The notes below the pieces were generated by a model that searched no databases, was not told the DNA's origin, and saw only the letters and a list, made by a program, of their open reading frames with translations. The position numbers and the translations under genes are program-made. This document shows, in pieces, positions 1 to 8,703 of a stretch of DNA of 64,000 bases. Origin of the DNA: VAZQ01 sp035293945 (GTDB lineage Bacteria > Pseudomonadota > Alphaproteobacteria > Rhizobiales > Xanthobacteraceae); contig DATGLV010000030.1 in the NCBI GenBank assembly GCA_035293945.1, positions 124,001 to 188,000 of the forward strand, given 5' to 3'. Position 1 is the stretch's first letter, and each line of letters starts with the position of its first letter.

Positions 1-459
1 CTTGAATCCACCATCGTGGCCATAGTAAAGCGTCCGATCTTGCTGCGGCCCGGCGGCCTGCCGCGCGCCGAGATCGAAGCGGCGCTCGGGCACGCGCTCG
101 CCGAAAATCCACACGGCCAAGCTGCGCGGATGGAAGAAGCTCCGGTCGCGCCGGGGCAGCTCGCTTCACACTACGCGCCGCGCGCACGCCTTCGGCTCGC
201 CGCGACCAGCGTTGCTGCAGGCGAAGCACTGCTCGCCTTCGGGCCGTCGCTGCCGCCGGGCGCCGAGCAAGCCGCCGGCGTGCTGAACCTCTCAACCGGC
301 GGCGATTTGATCGAGGCGGCCGCCAACTTGTTCTCGCATTTGCGCGCGCTCGATGCCGAAGGCGTCGCCACCATCGCGGTCATGCGGATCCCGCGCGAGG
401 GACTCGGCGAAGCGATCAATGATCGACTGAGCCGCGGCGAGGCGCCGCGCCGAGCTTAG
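1..459 (+). CDS. L-threonylcarbamoyladenylate synthase (Sua5-type), C-terminal part
   Basis: Partial gene, open at the left edge of the window. The visible 152 residues begin with ESTIV and LLRPGG, the end of the YrdC/Sua5 catalytic domain, and continue with APGQLASHYAP, the linker that leads into the small C-terminal Sua5 domain. The family makes threonylcarbamoyl-AMP for the t6A modification of tRNAs reading ANN codons, in the cytoplasm. The extra C-terminal domain points to the long Sua5 form rather than short TsaC. It faces the LuxR-type gene tail to tail with a 17-base gap. Confidence 0.85.
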   Translation, partial: LESTIVAIVKRPILLRPGGLPRAEIEAALGHALAENPHGQAARMEEAPVAPGQLASHYAPRARLRLAATSVAAGEALLAFGPSLPPGAEQAAGVLNLSTGGDLIEAAANLFSHLRALDAEGVATIAVMRIPREGLGEAINDRLSRGEAPRRA

Positions 460-476
460 CGCATTCCGCGTCGTCC

Positions 477-1259
477 TCATCGATTGTTAGGAAGGAGTCC
501 GGTCACGATCGCCAGGGCGGTCAGCTCGGCCAGCGTGGCGGCGCCGGTCTTCCGGCGCAGATTCTTCGAGTGGAAGCGCACGGTGGCCTCGGAAACCCGC
601 ATCACCTTGGCGATCTGTGTGGCGGTCTTGCCGTCGACCAGATGCTTGAGGCAGATCCGCTCCTTCGCGGTCAACACCGGGGGCGGCGGCGGCAACAGGT
701 CGAGGGGGGCGCGGCCGCTCAAGATCTCGGCATGCTCGAACACTATTCCGGCAAGCGCGCGCAGCGCGACCCGCTCTTGCTGGGTTTGTGGATCCCGTGC
801 ACCCACGAAAGCGACCAGGCCATGGGCATTGTCGCTGGCGCGTTGCGGGAGAATATAGCCGCCGACGTAGCCGAACGGCGCCGCCGCCTCCATGACTTGA
901 TGTCCAGGATGATTCTTCGGCAGCATGGCACGCAGCTCGCCGCAGGTCACCGCCGCGCCGGAACGCAGCGCCCACATCGGCACCGGATCAAAGCGCATGA
1001 ACCCCGAGCCGAGGTAGAGCTCGAGCCAGCGCGGATCCCAGCGGGCAAAGTGGAATGCCTCGGGCGGGCCGGTGTGCCCAAGCCGGCCGCTGGCGATCGC
1101 CGTGTATCCGAGCGGCGCCACCAATGCGGCCACGGCTGCAGCAAGCTCATCCATCGTGGTGATGCGGGCGATGCTTTCGGCGAAGGCCGCGACTTCGCGC
1201 AATAAGCTGGTCGCGCTCGCGTCGAGAGGTCTCATACCGCATTCATCTGGCGCGTTCAT
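477..1259 (-). CDS. LuxR-family regulator with autoinducer-binding domain
   Basis: Transcription factor of the quorum-sensing LuxR type, about 260 residues. The N-terminal half carries hallmarks of the acyl-homoserine-lactone pocket: a W-x3-Y pair (WLELY), then FDPV and a following MWAL tryptophan, and a GYVGGY glycine patch. The last 60 residues form a LuxR helix-turn-helix (LTAKER, DGKTATQIA, VSEATVRFH). I use the ATG at 1259; an in-frame GTG at 1292 and an ATG further in are alternatives, and no strong ribosome site decides. No luxI-type synthase lies in the window, so it may be a solo receptor. A lux-box-like palindrome sits about 210 bases upstream, before the divergent PEP-CTERM-like gene. 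Confidence 0.85.
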   Translation of the reverse strand: MNAPDECGMRPLDASATSLLREVAAFAESIARITTMDELAAAVAALVAPLGYTAIASGRLGHTGPPEAFHFARWDPRWLELYLGSGFMRFDPVPMWALRSGAAVTCGELRAMLPKNHPGHQVMEAAAPFGYVGGYILPQRASDNAHGLVAFVGARDPQTQQERVALRALAGIVFEHAEILSGRAPLDLLPPPPPVLTAKERICLKHLVDGKTATQIAKVMRVSEATVRFHSKNLRRKTGAATLAELTALAIVTGLLPNNR

Positions 1260-1467
1260 CGCCGATTTGATTGTTGATGATGCGATCGGCACAACAACAC
1301 GTCAAGCTCTCAAAGCTCCGCTCGACCCGGACAGGGCCACGCATGCAAGCGGTGCACTTGGGCGTGCACTTGGGCTCCTTTTATTTTTCTGTCACAAAGA
1401 CGGGCAGTCAGGGGAAGTCACGGGTTTTAATGCTGTTTCTCGCGCTGTCGAGCCAGCCGTATCTCTT

Positions 1468-1487
1468 ACCTATCAGAACTGATAGTT
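1468..1487. promoter_or_regulatory. lux-box-like palindrome
   Basis: A 16-base core CTATCAGAACTGATAG has perfect 7-base arms around AA and is extended by ACC and TT to 20 bases, the size and dyad form of LuxR-family operators. It lies between the divergent LuxR-type gene and the PEP-CTERM-like gene, 62 bases before the start of the latter. The link to this regulator is inference from form and position. Confidence 0.5.
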
Positions 1488-1549
1488 GCGTGCGGGCATT
1501 TTCTCAGGAAACTGTCGCGAGGTGCCGGGCGAGTTGGAGGGTTGCATAC

Positions 1550-2326
1550 ATGAATGCCAAGGTGAATCGCGAGCAAGCATACGGAAGGCTCGTGAAATTC
1601 AAGTTACGTTACCTGGCGCTGTCGGCACTGTTATGCGTTGCGCCCGCGAGCGGCCATGCCTCGACCGTCACCTCGACCCCGCAGCCGGCACCGCTCGTGC
1701 CAGGCGGGACGGTCGATCCGATCCCCGGGTTTGGATCACCGTTCAACCTCCTGGCCGAGCAAACCTACACCTTCGGTGGCGCCGGGCCGGGCCCGAGCGG
1801 AAGCCTTGAGGAAATAATCGGTACACCTTTTGTCGGACCGGGCTCGTGGCCGCCGGGTGTTTATGAGGCGGACCCCTACGGGCCCAAGGGCGTCTTCTTT
1901 TCGTTCCAGGTCGAGGATTTGACGGCGGGAAATGTAGCCTCGATCGAGATTCCCGGCTTCTCGGGCTATCGCACGTCGGTGAAGACCTGCCAGCTTGCCA
2001 ATTGCATCTTCGGAACCGGCGTGGTCCCGACTTCAGCGTCGCGCGACACGCATGGAGACGTCACTTTCAAATTCAGCTCGTCGGTTATCTCGACCAGCGG
2101 TGGCTTTACGATCTACACCAATGCGACGAGCTATGCCGACCCTATGCCGCCGATTACGCTGTTTGATGTCAATGGCAACTCCTCGACCATATCCGGCACC
2201 TTCGTGCCCGCGGGTCCCGTCACCCCGCTGCCCCCGACCTGGACCGCGATGCTGACCGGCTTGGCGGCCCTGGCACTGTTCGCGCGGCGAAGCAGGAAGA
2301 AAGCCTGGGCCGCGGCCGCCGCCTGA
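1550..2326 (+). CDS. PEP-CTERM-like exported protein
   Basis: A 258-residue exported protein. ATG 1550 is preceded by GGAGGG, and the N terminus has a signal segment (YLALSALLCVAPASGHA). The middle has no recognised enzyme motif and looks like a beta-rich surface protein. The C terminus has a sorting tail of the PEP-CTERM type: TPLPPTW, a hydrophobic helix (AMLTGLAALALFA), then RRSRKK. Such tails are usually processed by an exosortase during export with exopolysaccharide; none is in this window. The tail reads PLPP rather than PEP, so it is a variant. A terminator follows, and a lux-box-like palindrome lies upstream. Confidence 0.7.
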   Translation: MNAKVNREQAYGRLVKFKLRYLALSALLCVAPASGHASTVTSTPQPAPLVPGGTVDPIPGFGSPFNLLAEQTYTFGGAGPGPSGSLEEIIGTPFVGPGSWPPGVYEADPYGPKGVFFSFQVEDLTAGNVASIEIPGFSGYRTSVKTCQLANCIFGTGVVPTSASRDTHGDVTFKFSSSVISTSGGFTIYTNATSYADPMPPITLFDVNGNSSTISGTFVPAGPVTPLPPTWTAMLTGLAALALFARRSRKKAWAAAAA

Positions 2327-2352
2327 TCGTTCATCAACATGAGACAAAGATG

Positions 2353-2375
2353 CCAGGGGGCGCTCTGGGTTTTTT
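2353..2375 (+). terminator. Rho-independent terminator after the PEP-CTERM-like gene
   Basis: A six-pair stem with one G-U pair (CCAGGG / CTCTGG, loop GGCG) is followed by a run of six T, 27 bases after the stop codon. Confidence 0.6.
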
Positions 2376-2398
2376 CTTGGTGAGGCGAGCCCGCACAC

Positions 2399-3244
2399 TC
2401 ATCTCGTCTTGAAATAGCGCAAATCCGGCGGCGGCTCATCCTTCTGGGCGGGCATCAGCAAACCATCGGCGCTGAGAAAATAGTTGTGGCCGCCGATCAT
2501 CACCTGCGCGTTGGCGTCAGTGATGTAATATTCGGGCCACTGCGCCTTGCCATCCGGATTGCGCACATAGCGCTTGTCGACGGTCCACGGCCTCGTCAGC
2601 GCATGATCAATCGTCGTCATCTCGTCGTGCAGGAGGTTGGGATTGGCCTTGTCGCGATAGATGCGCTCGCGGAAGATTGACTGATTGTCGAAGGCGAGCG
2701 GCAAGCCGAGCTCGTCATAGGCGCGCGGTCCCTTGAAGCCGCGCGTCTCCACCTCCAGCACGCTGTAGTGCCCGTCGCGGTCCGCATCGACCCAGCGACC
2801 GATCGAATAGCCCGCATAGGTTGGCTCGATCTCGCCTGGCCAATCGCGCCCGTCGGTGAAGATGCGGCGGAAATGATCGTACATGCCGACCAGGATATAG
2901 GTCGTATCCGGCGTCACCACGAATTCCATCGGGATGAAGGCCATCATCATGTGCGGCATGCCGGCCGCTCGGCCGGTGGTGGTCGGGAAATTGCCCAAGC
3001 CCCCGCGCGCCTGGTCGGCGATGCTGGCTTCCAGAACCGCCTGATACTCCGGCGTCAACGGCGCCTGTTGGCCACGGCCCCAGGGCTTGGTCTGGTCATG
3101 GGAGGGCTGGCCCGGCAGACCGGGCACCGCAAAGCGCGACCACTGGCCGCGCCAGTCGGGATATTTTCCGTCCTGAGCCGCGGCTCCGCTTGCGGTGAGC
3201 GCCAAAGTTGCGAATGCAACGGCAATCGATACGCCTTTCGACAT
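2399..3244 (-). CDS. Exported protein, paralog of the gene at 57.3 kb
   Basis: A 281-residue protein with a clear signal peptide (VAFATLALTASGAAAQ) and no recognised catalytic motif. It closely resembles the product at 57304-58185: both have PDW-x-GQW near the mature N terminus, a GKGQ or GRGQ plus APLT stretch, HIFTDGR or RIFTDGR, a SIG-x-WVD motif, VLEVETRG-FKGPR, DHALTRPWT and a TDGYLMP-like end. A third, more distant relative is at 52886-53812. Proteins of this type are common in soil proteobacteria, often near oxidative degradation genes, but their role is not known to me. It sits alone, divergent from the FAD dehydrogenase gene, with repeat sequence between them. Confidence 0.75.
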   Translation of the reverse strand: MSKGVSIAVAFATLALTASGAAAQDGKYPDWRGQWSRFAVPGLPGQPSHDQTKPWGRGQQAPLTPEYQAVLEASIADQARGGLGNFPTTTGRAAGMPHMMMAFIPMEFVVTPDTTYILVGMYDHFRRIFTDGRDWPGEIEPTYAGYSIGRWVDADRDGHYSVLEVETRGFKGPRAYDELGLPLAFDNQSIFRERIYRDKANPNLLHDEMTTIDHALTRPWTVDKRYVRNPDGKAQWPEYYITDANAQVMIGGHNYFLSADGLLMPAQKDEPPPDLRYFKTR

Positions 3245-3276
3245 CGCTTCCTCCCTGGCATTTCTGGCGTTATGGA

Positions 3277-3370
3277 GTCATCGCCGGGCTTGACCCGGCG
3301 AATCCATCTCTTACGAAATCAATAGACCCACCGGTCAAAAGGCATTCACGCCCGTCTTCGATTCTCTGTG
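3277..3370. repeat. REP-like mosaic
   Basis: A hairpin GCCGGG-cttga-CCCGGC flanked by GTCAT and AATCCA lies at 3277-3310. About 25 bases on, 3335-3370 repeats part of the element at 59543 (CAAAAGG, TTCACGCCCGTCTT). Both are in the gap between two divergent genes. Confidence 0.55.
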
Positions 3371-3448
3371 CCCGCGGGTGACGATCGGGCGTGGATCGGT
3401 TTTATATCAAAAATGGTAGGACGGCATCCGCCAGAGAAGGACTTCGCT

Positions 3449-4888
3449 GTGACTGCCCTCCCTTTGAAACCCACGCCGCCGCGCAAGCTCGATCCCGCAT
3501 TGCTCGCCCGCTTTGCGGAAATCGTCGGCGCGCGCCATGCGCTGACCGACGCCGCCGACACCGCCGGTTATTTGACCGAAGAGCGCGGCCTCTATCACGG
3601 GGCTTCCCCGTTGGTGCTGCGGCCGGGGTCGACCGAAGAGGTCGCTGCAATCCTCAAGCTCGCGAACCAGAGCAAGACCGCGATCGTGCCGCAAGGCGGC
3701 AATACGGGGCTTGTCGGCGGGCAGACGCCGCTTAGCGGCGAGATTCTCATCTCGCTCAAGCGCCTCGACAGGATCCGGGAGGTCGACGCCGTTGCCGCCA
3801 CCATGACCTGCGAAGCCGGCGTGATCCTGCAGCGCGCACAAGAGGCGGCGGCCGCCGCGGGTCGCCTGTTCCCCCTGTCGCTGGGCGCCGAAGGAAGCTG
3901 CACCATCGGGGGCAATCTATCCACCAATGCGGGCGGCACCGGGGCGCTCGCCTACGGGGTCGCGCGCGAGCTCGTGCTCGGCCTCGAGGTGGTGCTCGCC
4001 GACGGGCGCATCCTGCACAACTTGCGCAAGCTCAAGAAGGACAATACCGGCTACGACCTGCGCCATCTGTTCATCGGCGCAGAAGGGACGCTCGGCATCA
4101 TCACCGCCGCGGTGCTGAAACTATTTCCGCGTCCGCGCTCGCAGGAGACCGCGTTTGTGGGGCTTTCCTCCCCGCATGCGGCGCTTGCGCTGTTCAACCT
4201 CGCCAATGAGCGCGCCGGCGGCACCGTCACCGGCTTCGAGCTCATACCGCGCATCGCGCTCGAATTCGCGGTCCGCCATGCGCCGCCGTGCCGCGATCCG
4301 CTTCAAGCACAACATCCCTGGTATGTGCTGATCGAACTATCCTCGCAGGCGCGCGGCGGCTTGCGCGCCACGATGGAAGAAATCCTCAGCACGGGCGCCG
4401 AGCAGGGCTTTGTCGCCGATGCCACTATCGCGGCGAGCCTCGATCAGGCGAAAGCCTTCTGGCTCTTGCGTCACCACATCGCCGACACCCAGAAATACGA
4501 AGGCGGCTCGATCAAGCACGATATCTCGGTGCCGGTGACCGCGGTGCCGGACTTCATCGTCGAGGCGAGCGCTGCGGTCACCGCCATGATCCCGGATTGC
4601 CGCCCCTGCCCGTTCGGTCATCTGGGCGATGGCAATATTCATTTCAACGTGACCCAGCCCGTTGGCGCCGACAAAGCCAAGTTTCTGGCGCGTTGGGACG
4701 AGGTCAATACGCGAGTCTTCGCCATTGTCGCGCGCCACGGCGGCTCGATCTCGGCCGAGCACGGCATAGGTGTCATGAAGCGCGACCTGTTGCCCAACGT
4801 GAAGGATCCGGTCGCCTACGCCTTGATGCGAGATTTGAAGCGCACGCTCGATCCCAACGGGATTCTCAATCCCGGGAAGGTGCTGTAG
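3449..4888 (+). CDS. FAD-binding D-2-hydroxyacid dehydrogenase (GlcD/D-lactate dehydrogenase type)
   Basis: A 479-residue flavoprotein of the VAO/PCMH superfamily, expected to oxidise a D-2-hydroxyacid such as glycolate, D-lactate or D-2-hydroxyglutarate. The N-terminal FAD domain shows VLRPGSTEEV, PQGGNTGLVGG and the GGNLSTNAGG loop, then YDLRHLFIGAEGTLGIIT. The C-terminal domain has the expected GHLGDGNIHFN metal or substrate motif and SAEHGIG near the end. The GTG at 3449 has AGAAGGA eight bases upstream and gives the usual family length; the ATG at 3413 has no such site. No partner subunit lies beside it, so it is probably a single-subunit enzyme. Confidence 0.9.
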   Translation: MTALPLKPTPPRKLDPALLARFAEIVGARHALTDAADTAGYLTEERGLYHGASPLVLRPGSTEEVAAILKLANQSKTAIVPQGGNTGLVGGQTPLSGEILISLKRLDRIREVDAVAATMTCEAGVILQRAQEAAAAAGRLFPLSLGAEGSCTIGGNLSTNAGGTGALAYGVARELVLGLEVVLADGRILHNLRKLKKDNTGYDLRHLFIGAEGTLGIITAAVLKLFPRPRSQETAFVGLSSPHAALALFNLANERAGGTVTGFELIPRIALEFAVRHAPPCRDPLQAQHPWYVLIELSSQARGGLRATMEEILSTGAEQGFVADATIAASLDQAKAFWLLRHHIADTQKYEGGSIKHDISVPVTAVPDFIVEASAAVTAMIPDCRPCPFGHLGDGNIHFNVTQPVGADKAKFLARWDEVNTRVFAIVARHGGSISAEHGIGVMKRDLLPNVKDPVAYALMRDLKRTLDPNGILNPGKVL

Positions 4889-5110
4889 AGACTGCACCAC
4901 CGATCTAGCTCTTTGTGGGTATATGGACAAACTTCATCAAGTTATATGCTGATGCCCTCGTCGGATCGCGCGCTGGCGCCGGCAATGATCATCCGGGCAA
5001 GCGCTCGCGATCACAACGGCAAAGCAGGCCTTGCACCAAGCTCGGCATGAAGCGGTCTGCGCGCGCTTCTCGCGAAGCGCACAGGAATGAACGGGCTTGC
5101 CCGGTCGCAG

Positions 5111-6274
5111 ATGATCAAGATACCCCTCGTGAAGCCGGACCTGCCCGCCTTCGCGACCGTCGAAAACGGGTTCCGCGAGCTGCTGCTCAGCGGCAAGATC
5201 ACGAACTTTGGACGCTATCACTCCGAGTTCGAGCGCGAGATCGGCGCGTTCCTCGAAACCAACGTCGCGATCGTCTCTTCCGGAACAACTGGGCTCATCC
5301 TGGCGCTGCAGGCATCCGGCTTGCCTGCCGGCGGCAAGGTCATTCTGCCATCGTTCACGTTCGCGGCGACCGCCCAGGCGGTGCTTTATGCCGGGCTTGT
5401 CCCGGTCTTTGCGGAGATCGGTTCCGACCTGACGCTTTCGATGGATGACCTGGAATTGCTGCTGTCTCGCGACGACGAAGTAACAGCCGTCGTTCCGGTT
5501 CACATGTTCGGTCTGCCGGCCAGAGTCGACGATATCCGGGATCTGGTCGAGCGCGTGCGCCAGCATCGGGCCAAGCCCCTGCGCATCATCTACGATGCTG
5601 CGCATGCGTTCGGCTCCGCATTGGGAGGCCGCAAAGTAGGCACGTTCGGGGATGCCGAGGTCTTCTCATTGTCCGCCACCAAGGTCCTGGTATCGGTCGA
5701 GGGCGGCGTGGTCTCGAGCCGAAATCCGGATTTCATCCATCGCATCCGTCGGATGCGAAATTACGGGATGGAACAAGGGCAAAACGCGCGCTGGTCGGGC
5801 TTGAACGGTAAGATGAGCGAGTTCCACGCGCTCATTGGGGCACACAACCTGCGTCGGCTCGACGAGCTTCTCGCGCTGCGTCAATGCAAGGCTCGTCACT
5901 ATCGCGAGGCAATCAGGACAGCGACGGCATGCGAGATCATACCTTGGCCTCTCGATGTAACCCACACGGTCAAAGACATGGCCATTCTGTTGCCGGCGGG
6001 AAAACATCACGCACGCGATGAGCTTGTGTCTCATCTCACCGAGGCTGGCGTCGAGACCAAGACCTACTTCCATCCGCCCCTGCACAGACATGAGCTCTTC
6101 CGCCGGTTCGCTGCCCGCGACCTGCCCGTGACCGAGGCGATTTCCGAGCGCATTCTCGTTCTGCCTTTCTATACGTCCATCACCGAAACCGAGATCGACT
6201 ATGTTGCGCAATGCCTGGCAGACGCATGTCACAAGGTCAGCCGTGCCGCACCATTGACGACGACGGTCGCTTAA
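5111..6274 (+). CDS. DegT/DnrJ/EryC1/StrS sugar aminotransferase
   Basis: A PLP-dependent aminotransferase of about 387 residues, of the type that makes amino sugars on nucleotide carriers. Visible motifs are NFGRYHSEFE near the start, SSGTTGL for phosphate binding, PSFTFAATA, the Asp motif DAAHAFGS, and SLSATK, whose lysine should hold PLP. Start is ATG 5111 or, eight codons earlier, ATG 5087. The stop overlaps the next gene (TAATG), so the two are translationally coupled. It opens the left operon of the 5-11.5 kb glycan island. The exact sugar substrate cannot be read from sequence. Confidence 0.88.
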   Translation: MIKIPLVKPDLPAFATVENGFRELLLSGKITNFGRYHSEFEREIGAFLETNVAIVSSGTTGLILALQASGLPAGGKVILPSFTFAATAQAVLYAGLVPVFAEIGSDLTLSMDDLELLLSRDDEVTAVVPVHMFGLPARVDDIRDLVERVRQHRAKPLRIIYDAAHAFGSALGGRKVGTFGDAEVFSLSATKVLVSVEGGVVSSRNPDFIHRIRRMRNYGMEQGQNARWSGLNGKMSEFHALIGAHNLRRLDELLALRQCKARHYREAIRTATACEIIPWPLDVTHTVKDMAILLPAGKHHARDELVSHLTEAGVETKTYFHPPLHRHELFRRFAARDLPVTEAISERILVLPFYTSITETEIDYVAQCLADACHKVSRAAPLTTTVA

Positions 6275-7251
6275 TGACGGCGATTGCGCACGCCGCAGAT
6301 TATTCCGCGCCGCCCGGAATGGCGTCGCCGCGCGAAGCAGAGGCGTTTATCTCTCGGCTCATACATGATCCCGCCTTCGTCTCCACCGGCGCCGTTCATG
6401 CGCAAGCAGACGGCTGCTGGTGGTCCGTCGTGCACCCGCGCGCCCATCCGCTCAGGGTTTGGAGAACCAGCGCGCCGCTCGGCTATGGTCGGACAGGACT
6501 TGAGCTTGATGCGGCCGTTTTCACCAATGGTCCGATGATGGGGAAGCGGGACGGATCAGGGGTAAAGATCACGCGGCGCTCGGCCGGCATCATGTTCGCC
6601 GGTCTGCCGATTGCCGGAATAATGGCGGGCCTCCTCGTAACCCGGCTTTGGCCAGGCCTGCCCTCTCCTTTCTATAGATTATGCGCGATCGGCGGTGCTG
6701 CGCTTGGGGGCTTACTGGCCGTTTGCGCCGTATTCAGGAATTGGATTCCGTGCGGCGCTATCCGCAGCATGCGCAGCGGTATAGATGACAATCGCAATTT
6801 CGATCAGGAAGGCGATACCCACGCCTGGTTCGCCCGCTGGGGCGAGGATTTCGCCTCGTATCGCATCGGCACCGGCACCCTGCCGGACGGTGCGCGTGAG
6901 GGGCTTGGGGGCCTCATTCTGCTTGTGCGCTCCTTTGTGCCGTCGAGCAATGTTCCAGGAGCTCCAGGCTTCGACCGCGACTTCGCTCAGCTGTCGGAAA
7001 AGACGGGTGTGGTTGCTTGGGGGCTGCTCCCGCTCAGGCGGCATGGACTCGACGGCGTGATCCTGGTGGTCGGCAGCCAGCATCTCGACTGTCGAGCCAT
7101 CACCGCCAAGCTTCGCCTGCTTGGGGTGCGCGACGCGGTCGCCATGGACCAGAGCGGCTGCATCATGATGGGGACGGGCGGGCACTTCATGATCGGGCCG
7201 CCTCCGCTGTATCGACAAGCGATGCAAACCTACGGTCTATGCTGCGCATGA
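6274..7251 (+). CDS. Unknown membrane protein with possible phosphodiester-glycosidase-like end
   Basis: A 325-residue protein I do not recognise with certainty. Two hydrophobic segments lie around residues 105-155 (AGIMFAGLPIAGIMAGLLV and LCAIGGAALGGLLAVCAVF). The C-terminal third (GVVAWGLLPL, GVILVVGS, LRLLGVRDAVAMDQSG) loosely recalls the LG-x-x-DA-x-x-D core of NAGPA-type phosphodiester glycosidases. It starts inside the stop of the aminotransferase and ends inside the start of the sugar transferase, so all three are likely one transcript. That placement suggests a job in building, trimming or exporting the same glycan. Confidence 0.6.
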   Translation: MTAIAHAADYSAPPGMASPREAEAFISRLIHDPAFVSTGAVHAQADGCWWSVVHPRAHPLRVWRTSAPLGYGRTGLELDAAVFTNGPMMGKRDGSGVKITRRSAGIMFAGLPIAGIMAGLLVTRLWPGLPSPFYRLCAIGGAALGGLLAVCAVFRNWIPCGAIRSMRSGIDDNRNFDQEGDTHAWFARWGEDFASYRIGTGTLPDGAREGLGGLILLVRSFVPSSNVPGAPGFDRDFAQLSEKTGVVAWGLLPLRRHGLDGVILVVGSQHLDCRAITAKLRLLGVRDAVAMDQSGCIMMGTGGHFMIGPPPLYRQAMQTYGLCCA

Positions 7252-7922
7252 TGCACGCAAATCCGGGCGGCGGTCCGAGCAAGCCCGCGATCGCACGCAG
7301 TCTTTCTCCGGCGTCGCGATTGATCAAGCGCGGCTTCGACCTCCTCGTGGCGACCACTGCGTTCGCTCTCCTCCTGCCGCTGTTTGCCCTGATCGCGTGG
7401 AGCATCAAGTCGAGCTCGGCCGGAACAGTCTTCTATTCGCAGCCTCGCGCAGGCGAACGCCGCAAGATCTTTCGCATCTACAAGTTCCGCACAATGGTCG
7501 AGGACGCCGACGCGCGGCTTGCCGACGTGCTCCACCTCAATCTTCATCTGATCGATTGGGGCGATGGGCGACTTTATAAGATTCCCGGCGATCCGCGGAT
7601 CACGCGAGTCGGTGCGTTCCTGCGGCGCTATTCGCTGGATGAGCTGCCCCAGCTGATGAACGTCATCCGGGGGGACATGTCGCTCATCGGTCCGCGACCC
7701 TTGATGCTTGCCGAGGATCAGCATGTCGCGCCCACGCATCCGCGCACGACGGTGAAGCCCGGAATCACCGGGCCGTGGCAGGTTTCTGGACGCAATGAGC
7801 TCTCATTCGAGGAGATGATGCGGCTCGACGCTCTCTATGTCACGCAGTGGTCTTTTGCCCGCGATCTTCGGCTGATGCTTCTGACCGTCCCGGCCGTGCT
7901 GCGGCCGCAACGGGCGCCCTGA
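7239..7922 (+). CDS. Undecaprenyl-phosphate sugar phosphotransferase (bacterial sugar transferase)
   Basis: A 227-residue initiating glycosyl-1-phosphate transferase of the monotopic type that moves a sugar-phosphate from a nucleotide sugar to undecaprenyl phosphate at the inner membrane. It has KRGFDLLVAT followed by one membrane helix, the FRIYKFRTM motif, DPRITRVGAFLRRYSLDELPQ in pieces, GDMSLIGPRP and PGITGPWQVSGR, all signatures of this family. It is the short form lacking the N-terminal CoA-binding and multi-helix regions. Starts at 7239, 7248 or 7251 are possible and overlap the upstream stop. It ends in an 83-base tail-to-tail overlap with the facing methyltransferase gene. Confidence 0.92.
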   Translation: MLRMMHANPGGGPSKPAIARSLSPASRLIKRGFDLLVATTAFALLLPLFALIAWSIKSSSAGTVFYSQPRAGERRKIFRIYKFRTMVEDADARLADVLHLNLHLIDWGDGRLYKIPGDPRITRVGAFLRRYSLDELPQLMNVIRGDMSLIGPRPLMLAEDQHVAPTHPRTTVKPGITGPWQVSGRNELSFEEMMRLDALYVTQWSFARDLRLMLLTVPAVLRPQRAP

Positions 7923-8703
7923 GGTCCGCTACCGCTGCCCGTCGACCGGAGACCAGAAGCTGCTTGCCGAGATCGGCAAGAAGGGGGCTTTGGGCGAGCC
8001 GGCGTTCAAGCGCGAGCTGGCGCTCCCATCCTTGATCAAGCTTGGCGAGCAGCCGGGCGAGCCCGAGCGAGCTCGCGCCGACCAGCAGGCCCTGCGGCCG
8101 GATATCGGTCAGTCCGGCGCGGGCAAATGCTGCGACCAGGCGATCCCGGTCGAGCTGATGGTTGTCGGCCTGCTGCTCCCGTTGACTCCAGGTCCCTATC
8201 CGGGTTGTCAGTCGTTGCAGTGCTTCGTCGGCCCTGTCGGCGGCCAGGAGCTCGAGGACCAGCGCAAGAAGAGAATCCACCAGCACCACGACGCTGCCGC
8301 CCACGCGCGTCCAGGCGGCAAGGCGGCCAATCATTCGTTCCGGATCTCCGGTGTACTGCAACGAGCCGAGCGCGAGCGTGACGTCGGCTTGCACATGGGT
8401 GAGATCAATCTCCTCCATGGAAGCCTCGATCAAATCGAACCTGCGCGTGCGCAGGCGCGCCCGCGCGGCGGCCGCCATTGAGGGCGCCTGCTCGACGGCA
8501 ACGACGCGATGGCCGAGGCCAACGATGCGTTCCGCCCAACGGCCGTTCCCGCAACCGGCATCGATGACGCAGCCTGGCGCAGGGGGAAGCATCGGCTCGA
8601 CCAGCTCCCAGGCAAGCTGGTCGTAGGCGCGGCGATGGATCACATCCCAATGCGCGTCGTAGTCGGCTGCGATCGCGTCAAAAAGCGGGATGCTGGACCG
8701 CAT
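7840..8703 (-). CDS. Class I SAM-dependent methyltransferase
   Basis: A 287-residue methyltransferase. Motif I is VIDAGCGNGRW, followed by the acidic strand end VVAVEQ, then LALGSLQYT for motif IV and GGSVVVLVD. The ATG at 8703 gives a natural N terminus (MRSSIPLFDAIAADYDAHW, typical of small-molecule methyltransferases) and overlaps the radical SAM gene by 26 bases. It is the last gene of the right-hand operon of the glycan island. The substrate is unknown; O-methylation of a sugar or lipid-linked glycan is the best guess from context. The C-terminal tail runs over the end of the facing sugar transferase. Confidence 0.82.
   Translation of the reverse strand: MRSSIPLFDAIAADYDAHWDVIHRRAYDQLAWELVEPMLPPAPGCVIDAGCGNGRWAERIVGLGHRVVAVEQAPSMAAAARARLRTRRFDLIEASMEEIDLTHVQADVTLALGSLQYTGDPERMIGRLAAWTRVGGSVVVLVDSLLALVLELLAADRADEALQRLTTRIGTWSQREQQADNHQLDRDRLVAAFARAGLTDIRPQGLLVGASSLGLARLLAKLDQGWERQLALERRLAQSPLLADLGKQLLVSGRRAAVADLRAPVAAAARPGRSEASAEDRGQKTTA

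Noticed and set aside
570..1205. Long plus-strand frame opposite the LuxR-type gene
   Set aside because: Arg- and Gly-rich shadow of the minus-strand gene; no family motif and no ribosome site.
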